A stretch of 15,767 nt of DNA from CAYMFD01 sp964389475 (GCA_964389475.1 CAYMFD010000092.1:1-15767); one strand, 5' to 3'; shown: positions 1 to 8,727, counted from the first letter of the stretch. Notes: generated by a model not told the origin, from the letters alone. Translations and numbers: made by a program.

Positions 1-3000
1 CGTTAGCTACATCATCGTTGTCTGTATCTTCTGATACGTTACCACTGATCGTTCCTAACTGCTCCTCTACGAAGTTGTTATCCTCATCATCCTCACCGAT
101 CTCGAGTGTCACCTCAATGCTATCATCGTTAAGTGCATCTACTGCATCGTCTGTATCTTCTGGTGACTCATCACCGTCAAATACATCTACGAAGTCTTCG
201 TCGATCTCTGTCTCGTCTTGCTCAGTAACTGTGTACTCGCCTGCATCTAGATCTGTGAACTCGTAGTTACCGTCTGCATCTGTGGTAGTAGTTTGAGTGT
301 TACCACTTGCATCAGTCAGTGTAATTGTTACACCTGCGATGGGATCGTCAGCAATATCATCGTTGTCAGTATCCTCTGATACGTTACCGCTGATTGTACC
401 ACTTGGTACTACAAAGGCATCATCACCATCATCTTCATCATCGCTATCCTGGTTATCATCAGGATCTTGAGATCCGACATTACCATCACCATCCGTATCC
501 GCTGGATTACCAGGTGTTGAATCAGGATCAAATTGATCTGATAATTGGATTCTTGCTAGGTTGACATAGCTAGTATTTCCAGCTGGGGCTAGTACCTCAG
601 CGTCAAATGTAAACGTTGCAGTTGCTCCAGAAGCAATAGTCTGGTTACTCCAGTTTATAGCTGTTCCTGCACCATTGAGTATACCAGGAGCACTAATGTT
701 TGAGATGTTAGTATAACCATTTGGTAAACCATCTCTTACTCTTACACCTGTTGCAGCATCAGGACCATCATTACTTACAGTGATTGTAAATGTCACAACA
801 TCACCTACACTAGGAGTCGCATCATTGACAGTCTTAACTAAGTTCAAGTCAGCAACTTGCGGTGTGATCTCTTCTGGATCCTCATCATCCTCTGACTGAT
901 CTCCATCATCATTATCTGGTGTAGAATCTGTATCAAACTGATCTGCTCCAGTAACCTGTGCTACGTTAACATAACTAACACCTGCAACTGGCGCCTCTAC
1001 TGTGGCGTCATAAGTTACAGTTATGCTAGATCCGTCTGCTATGCTTAAGCCTGTCCAGTTGATCACTCCCGATGTCATAGAACCACCGTTACTGATATTA
1101 GTAACATTGCTCAATCCATTAGGGATGATGTCCTCAACTGATACGCCTGTCGCATTATTAGGACCTTGGTTAGTTACAGTAATTGTATAAGTAATTACAT
1201 CACCTACGTTTGGCGTCTCATCACTTACCTCCTTAACTAGCTCTAGATCGATCACAGATGCAAAACCTGCATCACGTGTAGGATCGTTGTCGCCAGGATT
1301 TAGTGTAAATAGAATGGTACGTCCAGCATTATTGATATCACTATCTGTAGCGTCATTCCCTTCATCCTTTAGAGTTACTATAGTATTAGGAACGTCAGCT
1401 TCGTTTACATCAATTCTGTATTGGCCTTTACACACCTCGAACATATAAGATCCAGGTATACCATTCATCGTAGATGTCACTGTTGTAGCGACTTCAGTAT
1501 TGTTATCATCAAGCAGTCTGACTTCTACACCATTTATACCTGCTTCACCAGCATCTTGGATACCGTTGTAGTTATCATCACTCCATACGAAGTCACCTAC
1601 TTTGGCTTTGTCCTCGATGGTGATCGTCACTTGTGAAGTATCAGCACAACCAGTGTTGAAAGAGTATACAATCACCTCGAATGTATAGTCACCAGGTACA
1701 TCAATATTAGCTGTAGGATTAGCTAGTGTCTCATCATTGAGATCAGCTGCAGGAGACCAGATATATCCAAGCTCGGCTGTAGGGTCGTCTAGAGGCGGTG
1801 TACCTGTTGGGTTACCACCTATCACGAAATCCTCACCTTCACACTGGAAGCTATCAGCTCCAGCATCAGCAGTTGGGTTTTTATTGACGTCAACAGTTAC
1901 TGAAACGAAATCTACTCTTGTACAACCATTTTGAGACACTGTCAATCTATACGTTGTATTGGATCTAGGTGAAACCAAAACGTCTTCGCTATTCGCACCA
2001 TTATCGATAGAGGTAGGATCACCAGCCTCTACAGTCCATGTGTAGTTACCTCCAGGGGTACCACTACCGTCAAGCACGACATCGCCACCTCTACATATAC
2101 TCTGATCAGGACCCGCTATCGCCTGTACCTCTTGAGTAATGATGATACTGTTAACAGTTGTTGTAGAACACCCATTTTTAGTCACAGTCAAAGTGACATC
2201 ATATGATCCGGCAGCTGGCCATTGCACAACTGCACTAGGACCAGTCGCTGTAGCAGGTGTACCTGAATCAAATGTCCACTGATAGGTAGCACCACTCCCT
2301 GCATTATCCGCAGTAAGCTGCACATCCTCTAGAGCACATATTGTAGGTATACTAGTAATTACAGCAATAGGATTGTCTTTAAGTACAATCTCAATTTGAT
2401 CTGTTGCAGTACATCCTTTTGAGTCTGTAGCAACAACAGTATAAACAGTGTTGTCACTTGGCGATACAGTAGCTGTACCGTTAGGCATATTGACACCGTC
2501 TAACGTGTAAGTGTAAGGGGCTGTACCAGTCGCCGCAGATGCAACAAGCTGATAGTCGTCTCCATCACAAATCTCCACATCAGCACCTAAGTCTAATGAA
2601 GGATTAGGATTGACAATAACGTTAGTCGTTGCCGTAATCACTGTACAGTCATCTAGAGTCTGTGTCACAGTATACATGCCAGCGTCATTCGCGTCGACAT
2701 TGTTAATAGAGACATTATTGCCGCTCACAGCACCATTAGGTGTTGTCCATGAGTAAGCAACGTTGCCATTACCAACAGCAGTAATGTCAAGCGCTTCGCC
2801 TGCACATAGCTCAATAGTTGCTGGTACGACTAGATCTTGCTCATACTCATAGTGAATCACTGCAGCATAACCTGCAATCGTTCTCACAAAGTTGACAGCG
2901 TTACCACTACCCGAAAAGCTAGAAGAGACATCTGTGTCTCCTGTAAAATCAACAGTACCATTGCCAGTGAATGCGCCTACGTTAGTAGTCATAGCCATAT

Positions 3001-6000
3001 CCTCATCATAAGCTAGAGCATCACCTCTAAAGCCTGATGTACCAGCATAGTCAAACGTACCATCGTAAGCAGTAGCATTATCGCTATCGCTCAAGCTAAT
3101 GTCAAGATTCAATGTAGATCCTAAAGGAGTGCTTACGTCAACATCGTATGTGCCATTGAAGGTAGGGACCACGGTACCACTACCAGTCTGCTCTAGTCCG
3201 TAACGGGTAGATACTCCAGCCTGATTTTTAACGACCACTTTAGTAAGCATTCCTGCCTGACCATCAAATTGAGGTAGGCTGATCGTCTCAGTCCAGTCAG
3301 TGGTTGCAAGATTAAATGAACCAACTTCTGTTCTGACAAACTCATCATCTACTGCAAGCAAGAATTCTTTGTTACCGACAATAGATACACAGCCATTAGC
3401 ATCCGTAACCTGTAGGTAGTAAACTCCCGAGTCATCAATGTCTACATTGGTAAGATTTAGCGTTTTACCGTTTTGCGTAAAGCCATTAGGGCCTACCCAC
3501 TCATAAGTGTAGCTATTAGAACCCGTCACAGTAACCGTCACATCGTCACCAGCACAAACTCTCTCAAAATCGTCATTAACTGATGCCTCAGGACCTTCGA
3601 AAGTTATTGTAACGTCGTCGCTAATAGCGCAACCATTGTTAGTTGCGGTTAAAGTAAGTGTTACACTTCCATTCTGGATATCAGTCGCAGAAGGTACATA
3701 TCTAGGATCTAGATCATCATTAGCTGAGAAAGTACCTGAACCAGAAGTCGTCCAAAGAATAGTTGAAGCAGCAGGACTGACCTGACCAATAACCTTTGGC
3801 GAGGCGTCAGATGTACATATTGTAGCATCTCCACCAGCATCAACCACTGGATCAGATATAGTAACTGTAGCCGTCGCACTACTGCTGCAACCATTACAAC
3901 TCGTAACAGTAACAGTATAGTCAGTATCTACAGTAGGATCTACTGTGATCGTCTCTGCAGTACTACCGTCTGACCATAGATAATCTAAATCTGGAGTAGT
4001 TACTGGCGTACAAGTCGTACTTACATTAAAGTTGATATCTGATCTCTCAGCATCATAGTATCCATCTCCTCCTGATAAGCTCACCCAGGCAGAAAATCCG
4101 AAATCCAACGATACGTTATTTCCACCATTACCTAGCTGTGCAGGAGCTCCTCGACCTCTTAGGGTGATCGTTCCATGCTCTACAGATTGATAAGTTCCGT
4201 ATACAGAAGTATAGTATTCTAGTCCTGTAAAATTAGTGGCGCCACACCAGTGCTCTTTGGGAGTACCTACAGAAGTCTTACCACTCACGAATATTGAAAA
4301 GTCAATAACATCCGTACCGTTCTTCTCAGTGGCTGTACCACTGAAAGTAAAAGTACCATTATCACACTCTACCAATTTATTGTTAGTTGTCATCTGATAG
4401 AGGACAGACGAACCGTCATGTACAAAATAAAGCACATGAGAGTTAGGTCCTTGATTACAGCTATTTGTGTTTGTTACTGTCCTTTCACAACATGAAGCAC
4501 AATCTGCATTATCTGTAGTACTAGCTGTTAATGTGGTACTCTGACCTTCGCAGATGTCATCACCCATAACAGTGACTGAAGGAGTAGATATATCTTCGAG
4601 TACTTCTACAGTCTTAACGATTGAACAAGCATTACCTCCTGTCACTGTGACCGTATAGATACCCGGTGTAGTGATACCCGTAGGGTTGTCGCTATTAGAA
4701 GAGAAGTTACCAGGACCTGACCAATTGTACGTCATACCGAGTGGTGAAGCAAATAGATCTACTGAACTATTATCACAAGTAAGTACACCATCTACACTAG
4801 CGATAGACATGGGTAGATCCGTACTACCATCTACGATAGTTGACGCGACAGCTGTACAACCTGTAGTTACGTCTGTTACTGTTACGGTATACTCACCTGG
4901 CATATTGATACTAGGATTCTGCACAGCAGATGTATAACTATCTGGCCCAGACCAGTCATACTCTAGTCCACTAGGTGTGGCATTTAGCTGCACACTTGTA
5001 TTATTACAACTAAGCGTACCATTATTAGATGCTTGAGCGGTAATCTCATCACTAATAGTAATGGTGACTACGTTAGATTCTCCTTCGTAAGCAATGCAAC
5101 CATCTCTCCTTGCACAACGTATGAAGCACGTCGTCTCTGTAAGCGTAGGAGGGTCGTAAGTCAGGCTGTTCGCACCTGGGATCTCTGTCCAGTCCCCGAA
5201 GTTGTTACCAACTGGAGGTGTACAGTCTCCTGTACTTTGCAACCATACATACTCTAGAGATAAGTTACTCTGACCACCGCTTGCTGGCGATACACTTTGC
5301 AACATGGCTGGATCAAAAGCACCACAATTATCTTGGTCTGCAGAGATCTCGCCACCATTAGTAGCATTTCTGAATATGTCTACAAAGACATCTGTCGTAC
5401 CCACACAACCATTAGCATCTACAACGTAGAAGCAGAATGTTGTGTCTTTCCAAGGTGTAAAGTTAAAAGTACCATTTTGCACTGGTGAGTTGTCATCACA
5501 TACAAAGTATGTATAACCGCCTGCACCACCTGTAGCAGTAAGGTCGATCGTAATTGGGTTTCTGATACAAGTAACCACATCGTCACCAGTAAGTACTGGT
5601 AGATCGTCTACTGTTACGACAACCTCATCTGTACCTGTACACTGTGTAGCGTCTGTAACGGTTACAACATAGGTGTCGGTAGCATTAACCTGCACATCTA
5701 TAGACTGACCTGACTGGCCAGTTGACCATTGATAAGTCGTACCACCACTTGCCGTCAATGTGACCAATTGCGGTCCGCATATCGAGAAGTCAGGTCCGAT
5801 ATTAGCAGATACATTTGACCGTACCCATACCTTATAGTCTTCCACCTCTCCATCATTACACCCTGGATGATCACAGTATAGGCCCGTAGGACCCTCGTTC
5901 TGATCAGATGTTATGATAAAACGTGCATATGTGAACCCACAGACCGCATGACTTGGTACCGCTACACTGTATGTATTAGTACCAGAAACCTGTCCTACAC

Positions 6001-8407
6001 CTTGACCTACTTCGTCGTCATTTATGATCTGCTCAGACTGATCGAACTGTCCATTACCATTCCAGTCAATCCAACCTGATATGTAAGCATCACTCTCGTC
6101 TGCACTAAACTCTATTTCTATGGTTTTGTTAGTCCCCTTTCTGAAGTTAGGACCGCCAACGAAGACAACACCGTCTTCATCATCTGTACCATCATTATCA
6201 TCTCCAGAGGCGGTAACGTTATTCTGTGTACCATTATCCGCATCTACGAACTGGCCTAAGAAGGCTGGAGAGCCACAATCAACAGCAAAAGAAATATCAC
6301 CATAAGACAATGGTGCATCACCATAATCGCATCCACTAACACAGCTTGACTGTATTGTATTAAACGACAGGTCTATTGCAGATGTAATAGTGTTGAGTTC
6401 TATTTCTAAAGCTCCAACATTTGACCAGTCTATGCCTGAACCTGCATTCGTTGTAAAACTACTTTTAGAAAAGTATAATGATTGTTCATCCATGGTCGTC
6501 GCCACAACTCTGATTGTTGAGGTTGACCAGTTGCCAGCATCTGTGTATGCTCTTATTGAAATATCAAGCTCCTTTGGTAAAAAGGTGCTACCATCGATGA
6601 ATATATCGAAAGAAAAACCTTCATCATCTCCACTGAGATCAACACCACCCAAGCCAGTAGGATCAAGATTATCACTACCGTCTATGCCGTCATATGTTAA
6701 TGTCAATACACTAGTAGAAATGGCATTATTACTAAATGACACTCGAGAAGTCGCACCATCCACAGAAGCAGAAGCTCCACTATTAGCAGTCAATAATTCT
6801 AGCCTAAGATCAATCTCTCCCCCTATTGCACTAGAGGATAGTGCAGAGCTGAATGGAATCGCGGGACCGAAATTAAGATTAACGTCTGTCGATGCTCCGC
6901 TTAAATCATCTAGATCACATGTAGGTTTTGCTACATACCCAGCATCTATTGTTGGGTTATCCTTATTAATACCAGTTGAATTTACATCGATAGACACTAC
7001 TGATGATAATCCATCAAAACCAGCATCACTGTTATTATCAGTTTGCACTGACTGATTAGGATAAGTCAATACCAGGCTAGAAGATGAGGTAGGAAACTCT
7101 ACGAAATAGTCACCAGTATTATCGATTACAAAATTGTAATAACCAGGATTACCAAACGCGTCGTTTGCTGTTGTAGTATTATCAACAACAACGTCGTCGC
7201 CACCACCGATAACGCCGTCAGCACCAGCACTCCAAAGCACGACTGGTACCCCGTTAATACCTTGGCTTGTAGACTCATCGAAAATCCCATTGGCGTTGGT
7301 ATCATTCCACACAAAATTACCAAGAGAACCCTCACCATTACACTCTACAGTTACCATAAGAGCACCACCTAGAACGTATGACTGTCCACAACCACTACCA
7401 TTAGGGTTGTTAGCACTGTCAGTAATAATCTCTACAACTACCTCGTCTGCCGTACCAGGCACATTAGGTAATGTTGGCACCTCTACAATATCAAGGCAGC
7501 AATTATTAAGGTTCGCATCAGGACCCGTGATTGTGGTCTCTCTAGTCACACCACCCGCGGTCGCTCTTACTGTAAGATATCTGCCATCAGTTGTGATCTC
7601 GGAGATAGGGATAGAGACATCAATATCTCTAACCTCGCTATCAGTTGGAATATCAATTGTCAAAGTTTCAATATCACAATAGCTATTCAATTGAGTATAA
7701 ACACCTCTCTGATTTACTCCAGTGTCAACATTACGAGTTACGAAAGCAACAAGTGATTGGAGACCTCTATTATTACCACATGAGTTATTATTATCGTTTA
7801 CTTCTATAGTTGAAGCACTACCATTAATGGTTCCTCTGTAGACATAGACATTAGGACTATTACCTTGAATGAGAACTTGAGGTATTGTAATTGTACTTCC
7901 ATCAACGATTACTGGGTGAGTGGAACCTGGATTTTCACTCTTGTAAACTAACTCTACAGTGATTTCGTCAATGTTACCACTATTAGGAATACTCAGAGAG
8001 ATATCAGGTGTGTTACCACAAAAGTCTGAACCAGCTCCTAGGATCTCAATCGTCTGACCATCTCCACAGTCAGTAGAAAAGTCTGGTCCTGATTGAGCTA
8101 GTATAGCGCTAGCACAAATGGAGGTGATTAAAAAAGTACTTAGCGCATATCGACATACAAGACGCCAATATGCTGAAGTAAAATTCTGCATAATAAAACT
8201 CATTTTAGGCTTGGAAAAAAACAGAAATAGACCACCCAGAGCTCGTCTGAATAGTCGTAAAAAACTTGTGTTAAACTTAGTATTAGAAGGGGTAGCGCTA
8301 ATGCTGCTGCATGATGGACATACAGCACTACGCAGAAAGATTCTACCACGTACTTCACCAGGTGAAGCGGTTCTTAATTTACTCATCTTAGGCTTTGTTT
8401 GACGCAT
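1..8407 (-). CDS. Giant secreted multidomain adhesin-like surface protein, C-terminus outside the window
   Basis: One frame is open from ATG 8407 to position 2 (2,802 codons) without a stop; TAA lies just upstream of GTG 8410. Numbering from 8407, visible parts are: an Arg/Ser-rich leader 1-68; a signal peptide about 69-104 (hydrophobic core, cleavage ILA|QSG); an SdrD B-like domain 362-496 (GNFVWNDTNANGIFDE); a GEVED domain 692-862 (CDYGDAP, GDDNDGTDDEDG, GWIDWNGNGQFD, GEVEDYKVWV); many Cys-paired PKD/SprB-like Ig units 863-1687 and 1856-2260, typed by 'NGC' and 'ICxGDD' motifs; an inserted domain about 1301-1463; an anchor-E-like domain 1688-1855; a second SdrD B-like domain 2270-2383; two DUF11 repeats 2384-2620; an Asp-rich linker; and acidic 115-residue repeats from 2670 on. 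Such proteins are exported and act at the cell surface in adhesion or gliding. An anchoring or T9SS sorting domain is expected beyond position 1 but cannot be seen. Substrate is unknown. Start choice among 8410, 8407, 8386 and 8203 is uncertain. Confidence 0.93.
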   Translation of the reverse strand, partial: MRQTKPKMSKLRTASPGEVRGRIFLRSAVCPSCSSISATPSNTKFNTSFLRLFRRALGGLFLFFSKPKMSFIMQNFTSAYWRLVCRYALSTFLITSICASAILAQSGPDFSTDCGDGQTIEILGAGSDFCGNTPDISLSIPNSGNIDEITVELVYKSENPGSTHPVIVDGSTITIPQVLIQGNSPNVYVYRGTINGSASTIEVNDNNNSCGNNRGLQSLVAFVTRNVDTGVNQRGVYTQLNSYCDIETLTIDIPTDSEVRDIDVSIPISEITTDGRYLTVRATAGGVTRETTITGPDANLNNCCLDIVEVPTLPNVPGTADEVVVEIITDSANNPNGSGCGQSYVLGGALMVTVECNGEGSLGNFVWNDTNANGIFDESTSQGINGVPVVLWSAGADGVIGGGDDVVVDNTTTANDAFGNPGYYNFVIDNTGDYFVEFPTSSSSLVLTYPNQSVQTDNNSDAGFDGLSSVVSIDVNSTGINKDNPTIDAGYVAKPTCDLDDLSGASTDVNLNFGPAIPFSSALSSSAIGGEIDLRLELLTANSGASASVDGATSRVSFSNNAISTSVLTLTYDGIDGSDNLDPTGLGGVDLSGDDEGFSFDIFIDGSTFLPKELDISIRAYTDAGNWSTSTIRVVATTMDEQSLYFSKSSFTTNAGSGIDWSNVGALEIELNTITSAIDLSFNTIQSSCVSGCDYGDAPLSYGDISFAVDCGSPAFLGQFVDADNGTQNNVTASGDDNDGTDDEDGVVFVGGPNFRKGTNKTIEIEFSADESDAYISGWIDWNGNGQFDQSEQIINDDEVGQGVGQVSGTNTYSVAVPSHAVCGFTYARFIITSDQNEGPTGLYCDHPGCNDGEVEDYKVWVRSNVSANIGPDFSICGPQLVTLTASGGTTYQWSTGQSGQSIDVQVNATDTYVVTVTDATQCTGTDEVVVTVDDLPVLTGDDVVTCIRNPITIDLTATGGAGGYTYFVCDDNSPVQNGTFNFTPWKDTTFCFYVVDANGCVGTTDVFVDIFRNATNGGEISADQDNCGAFDPAMLQSVSPASGGQSNLSLEYVWLQSTGDCTPPVGNNFGDWTEIPGANSLTYDPPTLTETTCFIRCARRDGCIAYEGESNVVTITISDEITAQASNNGTLSCNNTSVQLNATPSGLEYDWSGPDSYTSAVQNPSINMPGEYTVTVTDVTTGCTAVASTIVDGSTDLPMSIASVDGVLTCDNSSVDLFASPLGMTYNWSGPGNFSSNSDNPTGITTPGIYTVTVTGGNACSIVKTVEVLEDISTPSVTVMGDDICEGQSTTLTASTTDNADCASCCERTVTNTNSCNQGPNSHVLYFVHDGSSVLYQMTTNNKLVECDNGTFTFSGTATEKNGTDVIDFSIFVSGKTSVGTPKEHWCGATNFTGLEYYTSVYGTYQSVEHGTITLRGRGAPAQLGNGGNNVSLDFGFSAWVSLSGGDGYYDAERSDINFNVSTTCTPVTTPDLDYLWSDGSTAETITVDPTVDTDYTVTVTSCNGCSSSATATVTISDPVVDAGGDATICTSDASPKVIGQVSPAASTILWTTSGSGTFSANDDLDPRYVPSATDIQNGSVTLTLTATNNGCAISDDVTITFEGPEASVNDDFERVCAGDDVTVTVTGSNSYTYEWVGPNGFTQNGKTLNLTNVDIDDSGVYYLQVTDANGCVSIVGNKEFLLAVDDEFVRTEVGSFNLATTDWTETISLPQFDGQAGMLTKVVVKNQAGVSTRYGLEQTGSGTVVPTFNGTYDVDVSTPLGSTLNLDISLSDSDNATAYDGTFDYAGTSGFRGDALAYDEDMAMTTNVGAFTGNGTVDFTGDTDVSSSFSGSGNAVNFVRTIAGYAAVIHYEYEQDLVVPATIELCAGEALDITAVGNGNVAYSWTTPNGAVSGNNVSINNVDANDAGMYTVTQTLDDCTVITATTNVIVNPNPSLDLGADVEICDGDDYQLVASAATGTAPYTYTLDGVNMPNGTATVSPSDNTVYTVVATDSKGCTATDQIEIVLKDNPIAVITSIPTICALEDVQLTADNAGSGATYQWTFDSGTPATATGPSAVVQWPAAGSYDVTLTVTKNGCSTTTVNSIIITQEVQAIAGPDQSICRGGDVVLDGSGTPGGNYTWTVEAGDPTSIDNGANSEDVLVSPRSNTTYRLTVSQNGCTRVDFVSVTVDVNKNPTADAGADSFQCEGEDFVIGGNPTGTPPLDDPTAELGYIWSPAADLNDETLANPTANIDVPGDYTFEVIVYSFNTGCADTSQVTITIEDKAKVGDFVWSDDNYNGIQDAGEAGINGVEVRLLDDNNTEVATTVTSTMNGIPGSYMFEVCKGQYRIDVNEADVPNTIVTLKDEGNDATDSDINNAGRTILFTLNPGDNDPTRDAGFASVIDLELVKEVSDETPNVGDVITYTITVTNQGPNNATGVSVEDIIPNGLSNVTNISNGGSMTSGVINWTGLSIADGSSITVTYDATVEAPVAGVSYVNVAQVTGADQFDTDSTPDNDDGDQSEDDEDPEEITPQVADLNLVKTVNDATPSVGDVVTFTITVSNDGPDAATGVRVRDGLPNGYTNISNISAPGILNGAGTAINWSNQTIASGATATFTFDAEVLAPAGNTSYVNLARIQLSDQFDPDSTPGNPADTDGDGNVGSQDPDDNQDSDDEDDGDDAFVVPSGTISGNVSEDTDNDDIADDPIAGVTITLTDASGNTQTTTTDADGNYEFTDLDAGEYTVTEQDETEIDEDFVDVFDGDESPEDTDDAVDALNDDSIEVTLEIGEDDEDNNFVEEQLGTISGNVSEDTDNDDVAN
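56..400 (-). repeat. 345-bp tandem repeat encoding an acidic SdrD B-like unit
   Basis: A complete 345-base (115-codon) unit lies here. The next copy begins at position 55 and is cut by the window edge. Bases 1-57 align to 346-402 with about eight mismatches. Each unit starts GTISGNVSEDTDNDD and holds the B-repeat hallmark DADGNYEFTDLDAGEYTVTE, then an Asp/Glu-rich tail. The fold is probably a Cna-B/SdrD B-like beta-sandwich, with acidic loops of the kind that bind calcium. The array must continue to the left of this window, so the true copy number is unknown. Confidence 0.9.
453..1250 (-). repeat. Two tandem DUF11-type repeats, 399-bp period
   Basis: Two units 399 bases (133 codons) apart encode related sequences: LELVKEVSDETPNVGDVITY and LNLVKTVNDATPSVGDVVTF, each followed by a TNQGPNNATGV or SNDGPDAATGV motif, an NG(L/Y)(S/T)N turn, an INW strand, and DQFD(T/P)DSTP leading into an acidic linker. 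This is the DUF11 (conserved repeat) Ig-like fold found in bacterial surface proteins, where it usually serves as a stalk. Position between the SdrD B-like domain and the acidic repeats supports a spacer role. Confidence 0.85.
2845..3345 (-). other. Choice-of-anchor-E-like domain embedded in the giant protein
   Basis: About 167 residues between Ig-like units lack the NGC/ICxGDD signature and instead carry ETISLPQFDGQAGMLTKVVV, a run of alternating beta-strand segments (GTYDVDVSTPLGSTLNLDIS) and a FVRTIAGYAAVIHYEYEQ end. The FD-x-x-x-G-x-L-x-x-V core matches my memory of the choice-of-anchor E domain family. That family normally sits near the C-terminus before a membrane or sorting anchor, so its internal position here is unusual. 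The family assignment is an inference from motif recall. Confidence 0.5.
4010..4510 (-). other. Domain inserted inside a PKD/Ig-like unit of the giant protein
   Basis: The Ig-like unit opens normally with DDICEGQSTTLTAS (about 4560-4515) and its second half resumes with YLWSDGSTAETITVD (about 3985-3935). Between them lie about 160 residues of another character: a Cys-rich lead (CASCC), then HVLYFVHDG, GTFTFSGTATEKNGTDVIDF, PKEHWCGATNFTGLEYYTS and a Gly/Asn-rich GNGGNNVSLDFGFSAWV stretch. It reads like the small-molecule or glycan-associated surface domains with a 'WYYYT...G...G.GAN...G.S.WF' pattern that I recall from bacterial and animal extracellular proteins. That family link is from memory and unverified. 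Confidence 0.55.
5822..6333 (-). other. GEVED domain of the giant protein
   Basis: This stretch encodes the ordered motifs of the GEVED domain: CDYGDAPLSYGD at the start, GDDNDGTDDEDGV in the middle, then SGWIDWNGNGQFDQSEQI, a YARFIITSDQ strand, and the closing GEVEDYKVWV. The family is common in secreted bacterial, especially Bacteroidota, multidomain proteins; acidic loops suggest metal binding. It separates the N-terminal beta-rich part from the long PKD/Ig-like stalk. Confidence 0.85.
8090..8203 (-). other. Signal peptide of the giant surface protein with alternative start at 8203
   Basis: From ATG 8203 the protein begins MSFIMQNF, followed by a positively charged stretch with two Arg, a hydrophobic core (ALSTFLITSICASAILA) and a likely signal peptidase I site between Ala and Gln at ILA|QSG (Gln codon 8095-8093). 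Taken alone this is a normal 36-residue Sec signal peptide, so 8203 is a credible start. Starting at 8407 or 8386 would put 68 or 61 extra residues in front of it. The only -7-like element I see lies upstream of 8407, which fits any of these starts. Confidence 0.75.
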
Positions 8408-8459
8408 CACTTACTCAAGGCGATGTGGCTCAAATGAACCGCCGTCATTATATCAGACA

Positions 8460-8467
8460 CAAAGTTA
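8460..8467 (-). promoter_or_regulatory. Bacteroidota -7 element for the giant surface protein gene
   Basis: On the minus strand TAACTTTG matches the Bacteroidota -7 consensus TAnnTTTG exactly. It would start transcription around 8453, some 45 bases before ATG 8407. No clear -33 TTG sits at the usual 19-21 base spacing (TTCG is the nearest), so this rests on one half-site. Confidence 0.4.
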
Positions 8468-8700
8468 TTTCTAGACCCCTACGTCGAAATCATATTTTTT
8501 CGTTGTGCCAGCTATTTGACTAAATAACAGGGCACTAGTCACTTCTCACACCAACTACTATACCACAAGTAACCTATGTGCGGGATTACATGCATACTTG
8601 ATTATCATAATATGACTAGTAGACGACTTTAAATAAGGAGTATTGCTAGGTATTCTTTATTGATCGACACTCTGCCCCAACTTTTGAGAAGCTCTACGGT

Positions 8701-8708
8701 TATATTTG
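8701..8708 (+). promoter_or_regulatory. Bacteroidota -7 element for the isc operon
   Basis: TATATTTG matches TAnnTTTG exactly and lies 19 bases before ATG 8728, giving a very short leader. A TTTTG at 8682-8686 is a possible -33 element, though its 14-base spacing is shorter than usual. No IscR-like or other known operator is recognisable. Confidence 0.45.
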
Positions 8709-8727
8709 CCTTCACATATAAAGACTT

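Larger units (their letters stand above)
8408..8727. other. Divergent intergenic region between the giant protein gene and the isc operon
   Basis: No reading frame here has coding character. It contains a -7-like element on each strand (8460-8467 minus, 8701-8708 plus), an 8-base inverted repeat ACTAGTCA (8534-8541) and TGACTAGT (8613-8620), and a small palindrome TATTT-GACT-AAATA (8513-8526). The inverted repeats could be operator half-sites but are short enough to arise by chance. Confidence 0.6.

Noticed and set aside
1..400. Repeat pattern as a possible CRISPR array
   Set aside because: The repeat is 345 bases, in frame, with variable protein-coding content and no short identical repeats separated by unique spacers.
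6390..7055. 221-codon open frame on the plus strand
   Set aside because: It lies antisense to the continuous minus-strand giant frame, has low-complexity Ser/Leu/Pro composition and no recognisable motif. Its length comes from the lack of constraint on the opposite strand of a repetitive gene.
8118..8402. 94-codon open frame on the plus strand
   Set aside because: It overlaps the leader and signal peptide of the giant gene antisense, is rich in basic residues only as a mirror of that region, and has no promoter.
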